Assembly (NCBI GenBank): GCA_037127255.1
Contig: JBANSL010000014.1
Location: 66,819,646 to 66,883,645, forward strand
Reading direction: 5' to 3'
Length of the DNA stretch: 64,000 bases
Source: Persicaria tinctoria
Taxonomy: Eukaryota > Streptophyta > Magnoliopsida > Caryophyllales > Polygonaceae
The position numbers and the translations under genes were made by a program. This document shows positions 1 through 11,777 of this stretch, piece after piece (within the stretch, counting starts at the first letter, position 1; each line of letters begins with the position of its first letter). A model generated the notes under the pieces. That model searched no databases, was not told the origin of the DNA, and saw only the letters and a program-made list of their open reading frames with translations.

Positions 1-1262
1 TTTTGGTGTCCAGTTAAAACTAACTGCTTACACGTCAAACTGCAAATAAACCCCAGCTCGATCACTTGCTTCTCCTTCGATGGTTTTTCTCTGAAACTTA
101 AGATTTAATTCAAATTATATTAATTCCCTCTTACCGTCACTCCCCCCCCCCCCCTCTATCTTTGTCTCTATCTTATCCCCTCTATCCTCTCTCTTTTTAC
201 CGCCTGGGTTTAGGGGGGAGGGCTACACTAGAACCAGGAAAACATTAAACCATACCTCGCCTGACTACTACAAACATGACAGGTTGAGTTATAAACATGA
301 CATCTGACTACTACAAACATGACAGAAATATCAAAGTGTCGGCAAATCCATTAAATGTTCAAAGGTATCGCAAGATTAAACATATCCAAGTCGCCTTACT
401 CCTGGTATTTCGTATTCCACATAGCCGTTCCCAAATTTCTCCAATTCCCCCAAAATCCCCAATTCCTCCAATTTCGCCAATCCCCCCATTCCCCCAATTT
501 CCCCATCTAACTACAACCAATATATCCATTTTCGGGGTGTGTGGCCTGTTTGATGTCCGCCTCTACTTCTCCTTTGCAGACTTGCTCTTGTTCTTCTTCG
601 AACTCCTTCATCTTCTTCCTTCCGTTTTTTATTTTCTGTGAGAGAAAGAGATGGAGCAACTATCGACAGTTGAATTGACATGCTTTTGTCAATTAACTCC
701 CCCCACACGTCTCCCTCTCTCTCCTCCATCAATGCAACCGGTCTCTCTCCCTATTGTAACCGGCTGGGCTGCAAATTTTAAAGGGTTTGGGCTAACTTTT
801 TGCAAATAATATTGATAGGGGATAGGGAGTGCAACCCAACCGGGTTTTTAGGTTAGTTTTGCAAATAACCCTTTTTTTTAATCCTCTATTCTCTTTTATT
901 CTTAACATATTTACTACCAATTGAGCTTAATTCAAAACATTGAATTCAATCTAATATAACCATTAGGCTTAACTCACATTTATGTACTAACTATTGAGCT
1001 TAATTCAAAACATTGAATATAATTATTAGTTGTGACACATCACATTTAAATGCATGATTCAGATTTCAAAATTTCTAAAAAAGTTACAATGATATTGATA
1101 TTATTATTACTAGGTGATTTAAAATATCTACATTTATGTATTATACTTTAGACGAGATATAAAAAAAATTATTTCATAATTATAAGATACATTTATGGTA
1201 AAGTTTTTTTTTTCTTAACTTTTATTAGTATTTTATAATAGAAGTCTGCAATCCTCTCTTTG
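1..1262. other. AT-rich intergenic sequence, no gene seen
   Basis: No coding region, RNA gene or complete transposon is supported here. Visible structure is limited to a C-run and pyrimidine-rich tract near 140-190, a low-complexity CCAATTCCCC-like stretch at about 420-510, and a 21-bp direct repeat (starting CTGACTACTACAAACATGAC) at 261-281 and 304-324. Short open frames exist but have low-complexity translations and no recognisable motif. Confidence 0.7.
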
Positions 1263-2283
1263 CAGTGGCGGCTGCAGAAATCTCTGAAAGGTGGGACGAA
1301 ATTACAGACGAAATTACAGACTTAAGATTTGGAGGAGCGTTTAATCAATTTTGAATGCCCTATACAATTATTAAAAAGAGGCCTATGATCTTATAGTCAT
1401 TCTTGGCACTTGGATTCCTATACAAATTAATATTATTATGTATGTAAGAGTGTTCGAATTCTTACAAACTAAATTAGTTCTCATAACTTTAATATATGTC
1501 CGACTATAAAGTTCATTGTAAAGATTTTTTACAATAAAAAGTTTATATTTATGTCATATGATATAGTACAAATATTATAGATCATTATACAATATAAATT
1601 ATCTTTTTTCTACAAAGGTTTCAATTAATTATAAGTCTCTTTTCATTATAATTTTTTAATTCGCCTATTTTATGGGTTCTAATGAATTTTAAGTAAATTT
1701 AATTTGTTTAATAGGATGTTGAAATTTTGAATGTTTTTTTTAAAGTATAAAATATTTATGAAATCTTATATATTACTAAAGTGGAGAAAAATAATTTGAA
1801 ATGTCATCATCCTATAATTGAGTCTTTTAGGAAAAAAAACATTCAAGATATGCAAAATAAAAGGATATAATTGATTTTTTAATATAAATAAATTATTTAC
1901 CATCATCATAATTAATAAGATAGAAGAGGTAATATGTATAAATTCACTATAATTATTACAGTATTTACGATCAAATGCAAAATGAAGATAAGAAGAAAAA
2001 AATTGAAATAAAGAAAAGGATAACAAAAACAAGATACAAAAATTGAAACAATAAATAAAAGGATGCAAGGAATCGAACCCAAGACCTCTTGTATCATTTA
2101 ATGATCATTCCTTCCCATTTACCAATTGAGCTAAATGAATTAATTTATTTAATTTCCATTCTAATTTTACTTATTACAACAAAATCATATATATAAATAA
2201 TTTTTTTCCTCTAAACTCCGGGGGCTCATGAGTCGAAAGGTGGGGCGGCCGCGTACGCGCGCCCCACCATGGGGCCGCCCCTG
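1263..2283. mobile_element. non-autonomous hAT element, 1021 bp
   Basis: The left end reads CAGTGGCGGCTGCAG and the right end, on the minus strand, reads CAGGGGCGGCCCCATGG, giving imperfect terminal inverted repeats. The 8-bp sequence TCTCTTTG occurs directly before (1255-1262) and after (2284-2291) the element; an exact 8-bp duplication is the hAT signature. The interior is AT-rich, has no transposase, and contains a tRNA-like SINE near the right end. The last 50 bp are strongly GC-rich, unlike the body. Confidence 0.85.
2040..2142 (-). repeat. tRNA-derived SINE head inside the hAT element
   Basis: On the minus strand a box A-like TAGCTCAATTGG (2122-2133) is followed about 45 nt later by a box B-like GGTTCGATTCC (2069-2079), the internal RNA polymerase III promoter spacing of tRNA-derived SINEs. 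It does not fold as a complete tRNA gene. The SINE body probably continues leftwards into the A/T-rich sequence, but its 3' end cannot be fixed. Confidence 0.6.
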
Positions 2284-2461
2284 TCTCTTTGTCTATCACA
2301 GTTGTCGAAGCTTTTGAGCATAACGTCTACCAAATATGGACCTTTCGATCGAAATCTTCAGTTGAAATGAGATTGAGCACATTCTTACCCACGAGACCGA
2401 GTCTGATGCCAGACAAGGTGAGACCGAGAGCACATCCTTTAGGACCATTCACATCAGTACT

Positions 2462-4726
2462 TTTTTTTTTTTTACAGTAGGAAACCAGTAGAATGTCTTT
2501 ACACAAGATCATTCTTGATCATCCTGACGGATGATGTTACAGAGATCCCTATAAAAAGGAAAACTAGCATTACAATTGGCACTATTCTTAGCTATAAAAT
2601 CAGCAGCTTTGTTGGCTTCTCTGTAGCAGTGCTGAGCTTTTGCTGAACTGAAATCTTTTTGAAGCATTCGAATCTTCTCTACTACTCTCAGTATCTCCCA
2701 TGGACTTGAGTTCTGATCTTCAATTGCCTTGACAACTCCGAGACTATCTCCTTCGACGATAACCTTACTCCATCCTTTAGTACGGGCTATTTCTAACCCT
2801 TTGCAGAAAGCAAGGGATTCTGTTAGGATTACAGATCCCTTAGGAACTTCTTCATAGAACATATCAATTACCTGTCCATTCCAATCTCTGACAATGCCCC
2901 CAATGAGGCAAACACCCGATGGTTTCACCGAACCATCTACGTTGATTTTGTAGACAACCATTGGGGGTTTTTTCCATTTTACATTTCTACTCCTTTTACT
3001 TGTTGGTCTCTTATCTTGACATTTGAGTTTAGCCCATTCCTGTATACTATGGTTAGCTTTCCGTATTGTATCTTCCAATTTGTCCGGTTTATTTCCTTTG
3101 AAGATGACAGAGTTACGAAATTCCCAAATATGTTGCCATAACATACAAAGGTGTTCGGAGTGAGTATTATTTTTCCTTATGTATTGCATGTTTGTTGTTG
3201 ATGCTATAGGGTCATGGAATCCTTGAAATCTATCACCACTACTTTGTTCATATTTTGCTACTATCATTCTTGTGATCGAGCACTTAAGAAGCAAATGGTC
3301 TGTATCTTCAACCTTTGTATTGCAGAGACAACACAAGCTGGGAACTCTATTAAAGTATCTATTTAGACGTTCATTTGTTTCCAAGCTACCTGAGATGATT
3401 TTCCATATAAAGTTATGAGTTCCTGGCGGCAATTGTAGCTTCCAAATCCAAGAACTGTCTCCATCGGTTGAGGATGTAATTGTAGTTTTATCAATACTTG
3501 ATTTCGTAGTGTATACTCCTTCATTGTTGTACTTCCAAATCAGCCTATCTTTGGTTACCCACGTAGGGATAACAATTTGATTGATTTGTTGCACTATGAC
3601 CTGAGGAAATAGATAGGTAATTAAACCCATATTCCATTTCTTGTCTATCGTAATTAAATCTGATACTTTCATGTCCGGGTTATGGTTACTTCTGTATTGT
3701 TCAAGGTTTTCACCCTTCAACCACGGATCAGACCACAAATTTACTTTAGAGCCATCACCAATGATCCAAAGGAGACCCTTATGGAATCTGTCTCTTAACT
3801 GTAAAAGGCGACCAAACTGCCAAGACGTGTTATGTATGTTTAAATCCGTTATGCTACGATTTTGAAGGTATTTCTCTGTTATGACTTTTACCCAAATGTT
3901 CTGCGGGTTGGTGTAGATTTTCCAGAGTAGCTTCATCTGTAAGGCTATATTCTGTTCCTCTGCTTTCCGGATGCCAAGGCCTCCCTTGTTTTTTGGCTCA
4001 CAGATTTTATCCCAACTTATTAGGGGTCTGTAATTTTGTGATTGAGTCTTGTTCCAGAAAAAATCCTTATTTATTTGGTCAATTTTAGTTAATATCCCTT
4101 TTGGCAATAGGAAGCTTTGCATTAAGTAGTTTGTTTTCGAACTAAGATTGGCTTTGATTAAAGCCATCCTGCCTGCTTGAGATATTGAACCAGATTTCCA
4201 TTTTGGGAGTTGTTTTTTAAGATTTTGAAGAGCATCTTCAAAGACCTCATTTTTTACCCGCCCATTTAAAATCGGGATACCCAGATACTTTTCCAGCCCT
4301 GTAGCCATGGAAATATTCATTTGTTGAGCCAAAAGCAAGGCCTTAGTTCGATTTACATTCTTTGAGAACTGTATGGAACTCTTATTGTAGTTTATAGTTA
4401 ATCCTGACTGATTAGAGAAGTGGTTTAGGATATTTTTAATTGTATCAAGACTCTTATAAGAAGCTTTTGCAAAGATTAAGGTGTCATCTGCAAAAGTAAG
4501 GAGGGGGATTGGGGTACTAGTAGGAGAAATTTTTATGCCAACTAGTGCATCATCAAGCTGGGATTCTCTTTGCAGTTGTCTTGCCAAATTTTCCATGACT
4601 ATTATAAAGATATATGGAGCTAATGGGTCACCCTGTCGAAGGCCTCGTTCAGGTTTAAAAGGTTTTCCCGGATTGTTGTTAACAAGAACTGAGAATGTTG
4701 AGGTTGTAAGACATTTCATAACCCAA
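2462..4726 (-). mobile_element. 5'-truncated LINE with poly(A) tail and target duplication
   Basis: On the minus strand this is a plant LINE ending in a poly(A) tail (T run at 2461-2473 on the plus strand). The flanks share the duplication CACATCAGTACT at 2450-2461 and 4727-4738, which marks both ends of a target-primed insertion. The copy begins inside the reverse transcriptase, so the endonuclease and the first RT motifs were never copied in. The open frame persists to the 3' end without stops, so the insertion is fairly young. Confidence 0.88.
2509..4726 (-). pseudogene. LINE ORF2 fragment: reverse transcriptase, zf-RVT, RNase H
   Basis: The frame starts mid-RT with CWVMKCLTTSTFSVLVNN. 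In order it holds RGLRQGDPLAPYIF, the catalytic FADD box (FADDTLIFAKAS), a zinc-ribbon zf-RVT segment (CCLCNTKVEDTDHLLLKCS) and a C-terminal RNase H-like domain with an Asp (INVDGS), Glu (LTESLAF) and Asp (VEGDSLG). The frame can be read about 35 nt upstream to an ATG at 4761, but that part lies beyond the target duplication and is host DNA, so no native start exists. Family: plant LINE ORF2. As it lacks the endonuclease it cannot mobilise itself. Confidence 0.85.
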
Positions 4727-4739
4727 CACATCAGTACTT

Positions 4740-5165
4740 GTTTTATCCGCATGTCATCCAACGTGTTTATCTTAATTGTTGATCTCTATTATTTCTAAAT
4801 ATAAATATTCATTTTCATATATTAATTAGTTATAAAGTCTATCATTTTTAATATAAATATTCAAATTTATATCTTAATTATTTCTAAATTCTATCATCAT
4901 TTTAATATAAATATTTGACCTCAATATATATATTAATTAGTTATGTACGTAAAAAACTACCTATCAATTAATGTCCGAAGTCGAAATTAAAAAAAGTAGT
5001 TGGCTGTTCCCATAGAACGTCAACTTGGACATATGAAACCGACCTTCCAGTGTGACTTTTCTGATCTACAATTATTCACCTTGGCTTGGACATATGTCAC
5101 AAGTTGAAATTTTAAATAAATTAGTGTTAGTTTCACCATCAGTTACAACTTACAAGTGGGGGATT
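4740..5165. other. AT-rich spacer between two LINEs
   Basis: Sequence with A/T runs and short degenerate repeats (ATATAAATATT-like at about 4800-4930). No gene, tRNA-like box or terminal repeat is seen. Confidence 0.6.
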
Positions 5166-8100
5166 TTTTTTTTTTTAATTTTAAAGGTAAATATATTGCA
5201 GAAATTAGATATGTACAAATTTTGAGGTTCGACCCTTAGGCACAACCGAGACTAGCTCTATTGTAGCCTTGAAAGTGAGTAAGGCTCACATCCTGCCTAT
5301 GACCATAAGGGTGGGGGACAATGTCCATGTGTGGATCCTGTCTCTTCAAGCCACGGCTATCCGAAGTCGGACACACACCTATATATGTTATGCGGTACCC
5401 TCCCCTTCGGCTCGGCCATCAAGGAGGTTACACCATAACACATAGAGCACCATGATTCTACATTCAGCCTATCAATACAAAATGACCCCTTTTTCAGTAC
5501 AAACACAAAGACCATTTACAAAGGTGAAGCAACAAGGCCAAAAGGTTGCCTACACACATGAATCCTGGGCTTAGGTCTTGTATTTGTCATATTCTGGCGG
5601 CCTTCCATGGTTGTGCACAACAGCAAGCAAAAAGTGATACATGTGCACATATTCTTCATCGTTACAGCGCCTCCATGGGTAGGTTCTCACTGATTAGTCC
5701 ATCTTGTAGTAGGGGTGCTGCATTGAAGTGCAATGAGAACCTATGACTTAGCACCCTGTACACGTGGATCTTTATGAGATGTATGATTTCATCTTGACTC
5801 CTCATGGTTTCTTCGAAAATCTTCTCATTTCTAGCTCTCCATATGTAATACACAGTAGCTGCTAGGCCAACCCTTTTTGCTTTTGATTGCCAACTTCTTC
5901 CTCTTGCTTCCTTTTTCAGCTACTCCCTTTAGTGTACTCATTCCTCTCCAAATTCCCAGCCATTGCTTCACCTGAAACCATATTTGAGAAGAAAAGTTAC
6001 AAGCAAAAAATATATGATCATGAGTTTCTGATGCTTGGTTACAGAATGTGCATCTTAAGTCAACTTCCCTTGTCTTGATCTTGTCTTTGGTAGCCAGTCT
6101 TGTTCTTGCTGCTAGCCACAGTATAAAAGAGTGTTTGGCTATGATTTCTATGTCCCAAACAACAGTGCACCATGGAGGTTTCGGGGCTTTCCTTCTAAAG
6201 AAGTCATATGCAACACTGATCCTGTATTTTCCACCCATGTACCACGAGTTTTGTAGCAGTTGAGCTTGCTCTTCAGAACCTGCAATTGTTAGTATCTCGT
6301 TCTTGGTAGATAAAACTTTTTTTATTAGAGGCGAATCATTGACTTTGTGGGGTTCCCAACCCCAAACGCTTCCTTCTTGTAAGTACTGGTGATGTATCCA
6401 TCTTATCCATAAACTGTCCTTCTTCCTTAAAATGTCCCAGAGGATCCTGGATAAGAAAGTTGTGTTCCATGTCTTCAGATCCTTTAGTCCTAATCCTCCT
6501 TCTGCCTTTGGAAGACACACATCCTGCCATCTCACACGATGTGATTCCATAAAAATTTGGCACACAAACTATTAACCTTGTCTATTAGAGTGGAGGGTGA
6601 TGGCAGGATTGAGAACCAAAAAGCTTGGATCCCTTGCAGTACTGCCCTTATGAGCTCCACTTTTCCTGCATATGACAGCGTCTTTGAATTCCAATAACTG
6701 ATGTTAGCTAATAGTTTATCTAGAAAAGGGGAAAACTAAGATACCGTTAACTTTCCTGAGGAGATGGGTATGCCCAAATATCTAAAGGGAAAGGTACCTT
6801 GGGGAAAACCTGTTCTTCTGGCAAGGTAATCCTTATCTTCAGATTTAGCTCCAGCTATAAAGAAGGAAGACTTAGATGCACTTACCTCTAGACCAGATAC
6901 TTGGGAGAAATGCTCCAACGAGTCAAGCAAAATTGTGATGGAATATTCTTTATCTCCTCTGGATAAGAGGATGATATCATTTGCATATGCTAAATGAGAG
7001 ATTTTCAATTACCACATTTTGGGTGAAAGCTAAAAGAAGGAAGCCTTGTTGTGCATTTGAGAACTCTAGACAAGTAATCCACAGAAAGCACAAATATAAG
7101 AGGTGAAATTGGGTCCCCCTGCCTCAAACCTCTTTGTCCCTTAAAGAAACCATGCATACTACCATTAATATTAATAGAATAGGAAGTTGTGCAGATGCAT
7201 TCTAAAATCCACATGATAAACCTATGGGGGAAATTTAAAACATGCAGCATTTGTTCAATAAACTTCCAAGAGATAGAGTCATAAGCCTTTCTTAGATCTA
7301 AGTTAAGAATACATCTAGGGCTTACCTTTTCCTTGAGTATTTCCTGATTAATTCTTGAAGTAGAAAAATATTTTCATTCATTACTCTACCCTCAATGAAA
7401 CCAATTTGAGTAGGAGAAACAATAGATATCAGTTCTGGTTTAAGTCTACTTGCAAGAATCTTAGAGATGACTTTATAAATAACATTGCAGCAAGAAATTG
7501 GCCTAAAATCCCCAACTGTGTTAGCGTTTGTAGATTTGGCTATAAGTGCAATACTAGTATGGTTTATCTGCTTTAGAAGCTTGCATGTGCAGAAAAATTC
7601 TCTCACAGCCTTGCTGACTTGATCCCCAGTTATCTCGCATGTGTCTTTGAAAAATTGTGAGGTATACCCATCAGGTCCAGGGGACTTTTCATCACCTATA
7701 TCCCATAGAGCGCTCTTGATTTCATCGGGGGAAACAGGCTTGATGAGGGTCTCATGCCTTTCTGCCTTCAATAGTGCCCCTCCATCAGTAATAAAACTCA
7801 AATCAATGTTCCCTGTATTCCTTGCAGTTCCTAACAGCCCTTTGTAAAAAATTTCAAATTGCAGAGCAACTTCATCTATAGACATGGTTTCCAAGCCATC
7901 CTCCTTAACCAGACAACTGATATGGTTTCTACGCATGTTTTTCTTCATTAAACCATGGAAGTAAGAGCTGCATTTATCTCCTTGAAAGGTATGTCTTGCC
8001 TTAGCTAGTTGGGAGTTGAACTTAAATTCTGCTTCTCTAAGTCTTCTGGCTTCCTTTTTAGAGGTTTCCATGATCTGTAGCAATTCTTCAGATTCAGAAT

Positions 8101-8187
8101 CTTCTCTTAGAGCCTGGAAGTGTCTCTCATATTCTTCCTCAGCCCTCTTAACTCTATTAGCAATGTCTGAAAAATGTTTCCTATTCA
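5166..8187 (-). mobile_element. decayed LINE, 5'-truncated, broken frames
   Basis: Read on the minus strand this is a second LINE, of a lineage different from the first. The N-terminal RT part lies at about 7322-8187 (SPGPDGYTSQFFKDT, then DFRPISCCNVIYKVISKILA). The next block is at 7005-7250 (GQRGLRQGDPISPLIF), the catalytic block at 6736-7008 (SHLAYANDIILLSRGD) and a zf-RVT region at 5831-6565. Frameshifts and stops separate the blocks. The 3' UTR (about 5180-5660) ends in a T run at 5167-5178, the complement of the poly(A) tail. The 5' break at about 8187 abuts a hAT-like end. The catalytic box reads YAND, so the RT is dead. Confidence 0.85.
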
Positions 8188-8642
8188 GCGAGGGCTGTCC
8201 CGATGTTTTCGGAGGCCCGGTGCGATAATTAGAATTAGGCCCTTTTATTTTTATTTTTTTCATGCTTGTTACAATCCTAATTATATTTTGTAGTAGTGAA
8301 TTACATATATTTATTGTATATGACATAAATAATGTTATAAAAAAATATTTATCGTTTATTTACATGAAAACAATGTTACATATATACTTTTTAATTTTTA
8401 GTGTCACTAGACCGCTTTTTTGGAAAAGGATAATTAAAGCAATAACATACTCTCAATATATTAAAATTTGAGTTATCTTATTAATATTTTTAAAAGTTAA
8501 AAATTATATAAATATCAACTGTATTAATTTTTTAATTTATGAATTATTATATCCAATAATAATATAATAATTAAATTTAAGTAATAAATGGAAAAAAATT
8601 AAGAACAATATTTCTGTAGCTAGAATAAGTAGGAGGATTTAA
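8188..8642. other. hAT-like terminus followed by AT-rich sequence
   Basis: GGGCTGTCCCGATGTTTTCG and the following GGAGGCCCGGTGCGA (8188-8224) resemble the terminal GC-rich motif of a common plant hAT class. No matching inverted end or 8-bp duplication was found downstream. The rest is AT-rich with no gene. Confidence 0.4.
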
Positions 8643-10020
8643 GAAATCCTGAAGAGAGAGGGGCTCTGCCTCTCTCTCTAAAAAAAACCCCAAATCTGAA
8701 CAACCCATACAACACCATCGGTACACCATCCGCCACCTTCGTCGTCCGGCCTCACCGGCCACCCTTCCTCAACAGCTTCTAAATCCAGTCTCATCTTCTT
8801 CGTCGTCTCTTTCAACTTCGAGTAGCCTCGACCCCTCCTTCGACTAATCCCTTTCGAAAACCCTTATTGCGAGTTCGCCGACCTTCAATCATCTCCCTCC
8901 TCCTCAAATTGGCTTGTTTTTCGGGCTGATTTCGGGATTTTGACCCTCGTTATCCATGAGTGGACCTTCAATTTGGGGTTTCGGGGAGGCCGTGTCTTTG
9001 AGTTGCCTCATGTACAAACCCTAGGTTTAGTTTTCCCCTTTCCATATCCAAATCGGCTTGATCTTTGGGCGATTCGGGCTTTCTTTCCTCCGTTTCCTCG
9101 TATCGGGGTGGTGTTTTTGCCCTCCGGAGACTCATGGCCGCCGCTGTGAATCTTCGCTCGGCGTAGCCCCCCGTCTCTTCCTCCGGTGGTTGGGCGTGGT
9201 GACTGTCGGTCGGTGGCGGGTTGTCGGCGCATGTCCGACGGTCCCTCTCTCCGTTGTCGTCATGGCCGCCCTCCTCCGACCTCTAATTGGGGCTCCTCCG
9301 GTCGGTGCTGGTGCTCTCTCCACCTTTGCCCTTTTGGGGATGGTGGTTTTTTAAATAAAAAAAAAAAAGGAAGAAAAAAGGAAATCTGGGGAATGAATTT
9401 CTCTATATAATTCTGATTTTATTTATTGGAATTATATATTTTGATTCATTCTTTGAACTAACCCGTCCGATTAGGGTGAAATTAAATCCCGAAAGGGCTT
9501 GATTAAATCCCGAAAGGGTTTCAATAAAATCCTGAAAGGGTTTCAATAAAATCCCGTAAGGATTTGAATAAATTCTCTTTCGTCTGAAAGAGATTCTAGG
9601 TGCTTCTGCAAGGGTGGTTCTTGGTTGTGACCCCTGTTGTGCTTGGCGTTCCTCTTCCGTGTTGGAGCTCTGGCAACCGGTGTCGGGATTGGATGGGGTC
9701 GTGGTGGTGTGTATCGAGGCGACTCCGTATACAGGAAATTCCTTGGAGGATCGTCTTCACTGCCCACAGGACTGGATTCCTGATTTACCGCTAGCCAACG
9801 GTGTTGCCGCCTGGTGATGCTTGGCATTGGAGATTAGTATACGTTGTCTCCAGCGTGTACGGGTTTGGCTCGCTTGCTCGTTCGGGGGTTTTGCCTCCCA
9901 CTTTTTGTTGTTGCACCTTTTTATATATGTAGTGACGGTTTCACCGTCTGTCGACTTTGTCGGCCTCTCGAGTCATCAGGTATGCCTGGCGCTCGAATTA
10001 TTTCCTAATAAAAAAAAAAG
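8643..10020 (+). mobile_element. two-module non-autonomous non-LTR retroposon, copy 1
   Basis: The element is bounded by the 14-bp target duplication GTAGGAGGATTTAA (8629-8642 and 10021-10034) and ends in an A run (about 10010-10019). Near its 5' end a GAGAGAGG...CCTCTCTCTC inverted repeat can fold as a hairpin (about 8654-8680). A GC-rich module follows to about 9345, then an A-rich linker (9353-9385), then a 3' module with tandem CCCGAAAGGG mini-hairpins (9488-9592) and a terminal pair of hairpins (about 9935-9970: GACGG...CCGTC, then GTCGAC-TTT-GTCGGC). No frame has a recognisable protein. Mobilisation by a LINE enzyme is inferred from the A-tail and duplication. Confidence 0.8.
9484..9592 (+). 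repeat. tandem mini-hairpins with GNRA-type loops
   Basis: Four degenerate repeats of about 21 nt each contain a short inverted repeat around a tetraloop: CCC-GAAA-GGG at 9488-9497 and 9509-9518, CCT-GAAA-GGG at 9531-9540 and CCC-GTAA-GG(A) at 9553-9562. They are followed by the longer CTCTTTC...GAAAGAG hairpin (9575-9592). All four loops fit GNRA. Confidence 0.7.
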
Positions 10021-10740
10021 GTAGGAGGATTTAACCAAAAAAACAAGGTGTGTAGGAGGTGAATAATGGAAGAGAGGGGGTGGGGCCCAAAGAAAGAAAA
10101 ATAATACTGAAATCTTATAACAGAAGGGGGGTGAGTAGGGCTGGCAAATGGTACGAAAATTACCATACCAACCACATACCAACTACGTACCAACCACAAA
10201 CCGACTATGTTGGTAACCACACTTGTGGTAACAAACATGGTGGTAGCCATCTTGGTGGTAACCACGTGAAGATGGTACGGTAATGGTAATGAAATCCTAA
10301 TATCATGGTTACCAGGGTTACCAAGTATATATATTAATTTTTTTATTTAATATTTTGTTGTTATTACCTTTAAGTTTTAAGTTTTTAATTTATATTTAGT
10401 TTTTTGATTTTGACCTATATTGGTCATTTCTACATTTTCTACTAGAAACAGTAGGAACATTTTGAATGTTTAAAGACTTTAAACTTGTTTTATTTGAACT
10501 TGCATGAACATTTTGAATGTTTGAACAATTGAACTTGGTTTGTTTCAAGACTTTAAACTTGGTTGGTTTGAATTGGTTTGTACTTTAGGTTATCAACTTG
10601 ATTTATTTGAAGTTTTAATAGGTGGTAATCATATTATTTTTTGTAACCATATTTTTTCGTTCGATAACTTTGATGACTACCGGAAGGTAGCCAAGGGGTT
10701 TAAAAAAAAATACAAACAGAATTACAGTTTGGTAGCCATT
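10021..10740. other. hAT-like left end with GGTA/TACC repeats, AT-rich body
   Basis: TAGGGCTGGCAAATGGTACG at 10136 looks like a hAT end, followed by many degenerate ACCATAC, GGTAACCA and GGTACG motifs (10150-10330) of the kind found in subterminal repeats. No matching TGCCAGCCCTA end or 8-bp duplication is present, so the element is truncated. The remainder repeats phrases such as ATTTTGAATGTTTGAAC and TTTGAACTTGG. No gene. Confidence 0.45.
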
Positions 10741-10835
10741 TTCAATTCTGTATGTGGAAAAGATGAGCTTTGTTTAACAGGGAGATGGAACTGAATTGGA
10801 GAAGATGAGATTTAATTAACAGATACAAAGGAGAT
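10741..10835 (-). pseudogene. relic of an NLR gene 5' flank
   Basis: The sequence starting with CTGTATGTGGAAAAGATGAG matches closely, in the same orientation, the region directly upstream of the intact NLR at 36083-38659 (TGTATGTGGAGAAGATGAG at about 38663, with the following AATTGAATTGGAGAAGATGAG-like block). The gene body that should lie to the left is gone and replaced by repeat sequence. It is a dead fragment of the local NLR family. Confidence 0.55.
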
Positions 10836-11040
10836 GGGAGTGGGTGCATCTCATTGCCAGGAAATGTGATCTGGAAATCATGTCGTTGGGTTGACTTTTT
10901 TGGAAAATAGGCAGACGCTTCCATAAATCATGTGAAGATGTTTAGATGAGGCGGGGCGGCGGGCTTTCCCTTCGCTTCCATAAATCATGTGAAATCTAGT
11001 AATGTTACTTTTTAAAATATATATATATATATATATATAA

Positions 11041-11250
11041 TTAGGTAAAGATTCGAGGTTCAGACACTCAGACAGATCTGGCTCTTCGAGAGGTCAATAA
11101 ATGACAGACGGCAAATGATCAGAACATACATCAGAGAAAAAAAATGTGCAATACAAAAGGTGACGAGCACACAAGCATGAGACGAAACGAAGCCACCAAA
11201 ACCCCACAATTTGGGGACAACATAGATTAGAAACGAAGCCCAACACTACC
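11041..11250 (-). repeat. 3'-tail fragment of the two-module retroposon family or a related LINE
   Basis: On the minus strand the order GCCGTCTG..., GACCTCTCGAAGAGCC, AACCTCGAATC matches the 3' tails of the retroposons at 8643-10020, 13562-14882 and 57.3-59.7 kb. The tail abuts an (AT)n run at about 11019-11039. The 5' part of the element is missing. Confidence 0.5.
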
Positions 11251-11777
11251 TACCAGTCTTTCTTGTTAGTCTAACTGGGTTAATTTTTAACTACTCTACA
11301 TTTTTTTTGAGTGAAATTATTGCCAATATGATAATAGGGATATTGACAAGATAAAATCTGCTAAATTACCCGAGTCATTTTTCTTTTCAAAAAATATTTA
11401 TAAATTAGACCGAGACCAAAAGGAAAAACTTAAATGAGTTCATCCAAATACAATCACGAAAACACACTAAACTTATTAATTAAAATGCATCAAGGAACAA
11501 AATGATACGGAGTATAATTTATTCCACCGTTTTGGTTGCATTTGGTGGTTATCGGTGAGTTTTTATTTAAAAATAAGTTGAAACTAGGCCGGGTTGGCAT
11601 ATTTTACTAAGCTACGTGATTAACCTCGACTCTAAATGTCGAGCTTCGTAACTAACCTCGACCAATTTAGCCGACTCGGTAAAAATTGCCGAGTTAAATG
11701 ACGCTGAGATTGAAAGGACGCATTAGGTGTTAATATATTATCTTTCCAATAAATAAAAAATAATATATATATATATA
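11251..11777. other. intergenic sequence, nothing recognised
   Basis: Mixed AT-rich sequence. A short stretch (11590-11700) repeats CCTCGAC and GCCGAGTT/GTCGAG words, but there is no gene or complete element. Confidence 0.5.

Noticed and set aside
1..900. A transposon bounded by TGCAAATAA motifs near 48 and 804/854
   Set aside because: The motifs are in direct orientation and short; no target duplication supports an element.
2061..2140. Possible functional tRNA gene on the minus strand
   Set aside because: Box A and box B are present but there is no acceptor stem pairing or anticodon arm; it is better explained as a SINE head.
8188..8230. Complete hAT element starting at the GGGCTGTCCCGA motif
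   Set aside because: No inverted partner end or 8-bp duplication was found downstream, so only a terminus-like motif is reported.
9058..9354. Open frames on both strands in the GC-rich 5' retroposon module
   Set aside because: Low stop density is due to high GC; frames on opposite strands are equally open and none is shared in frame with the other copies.
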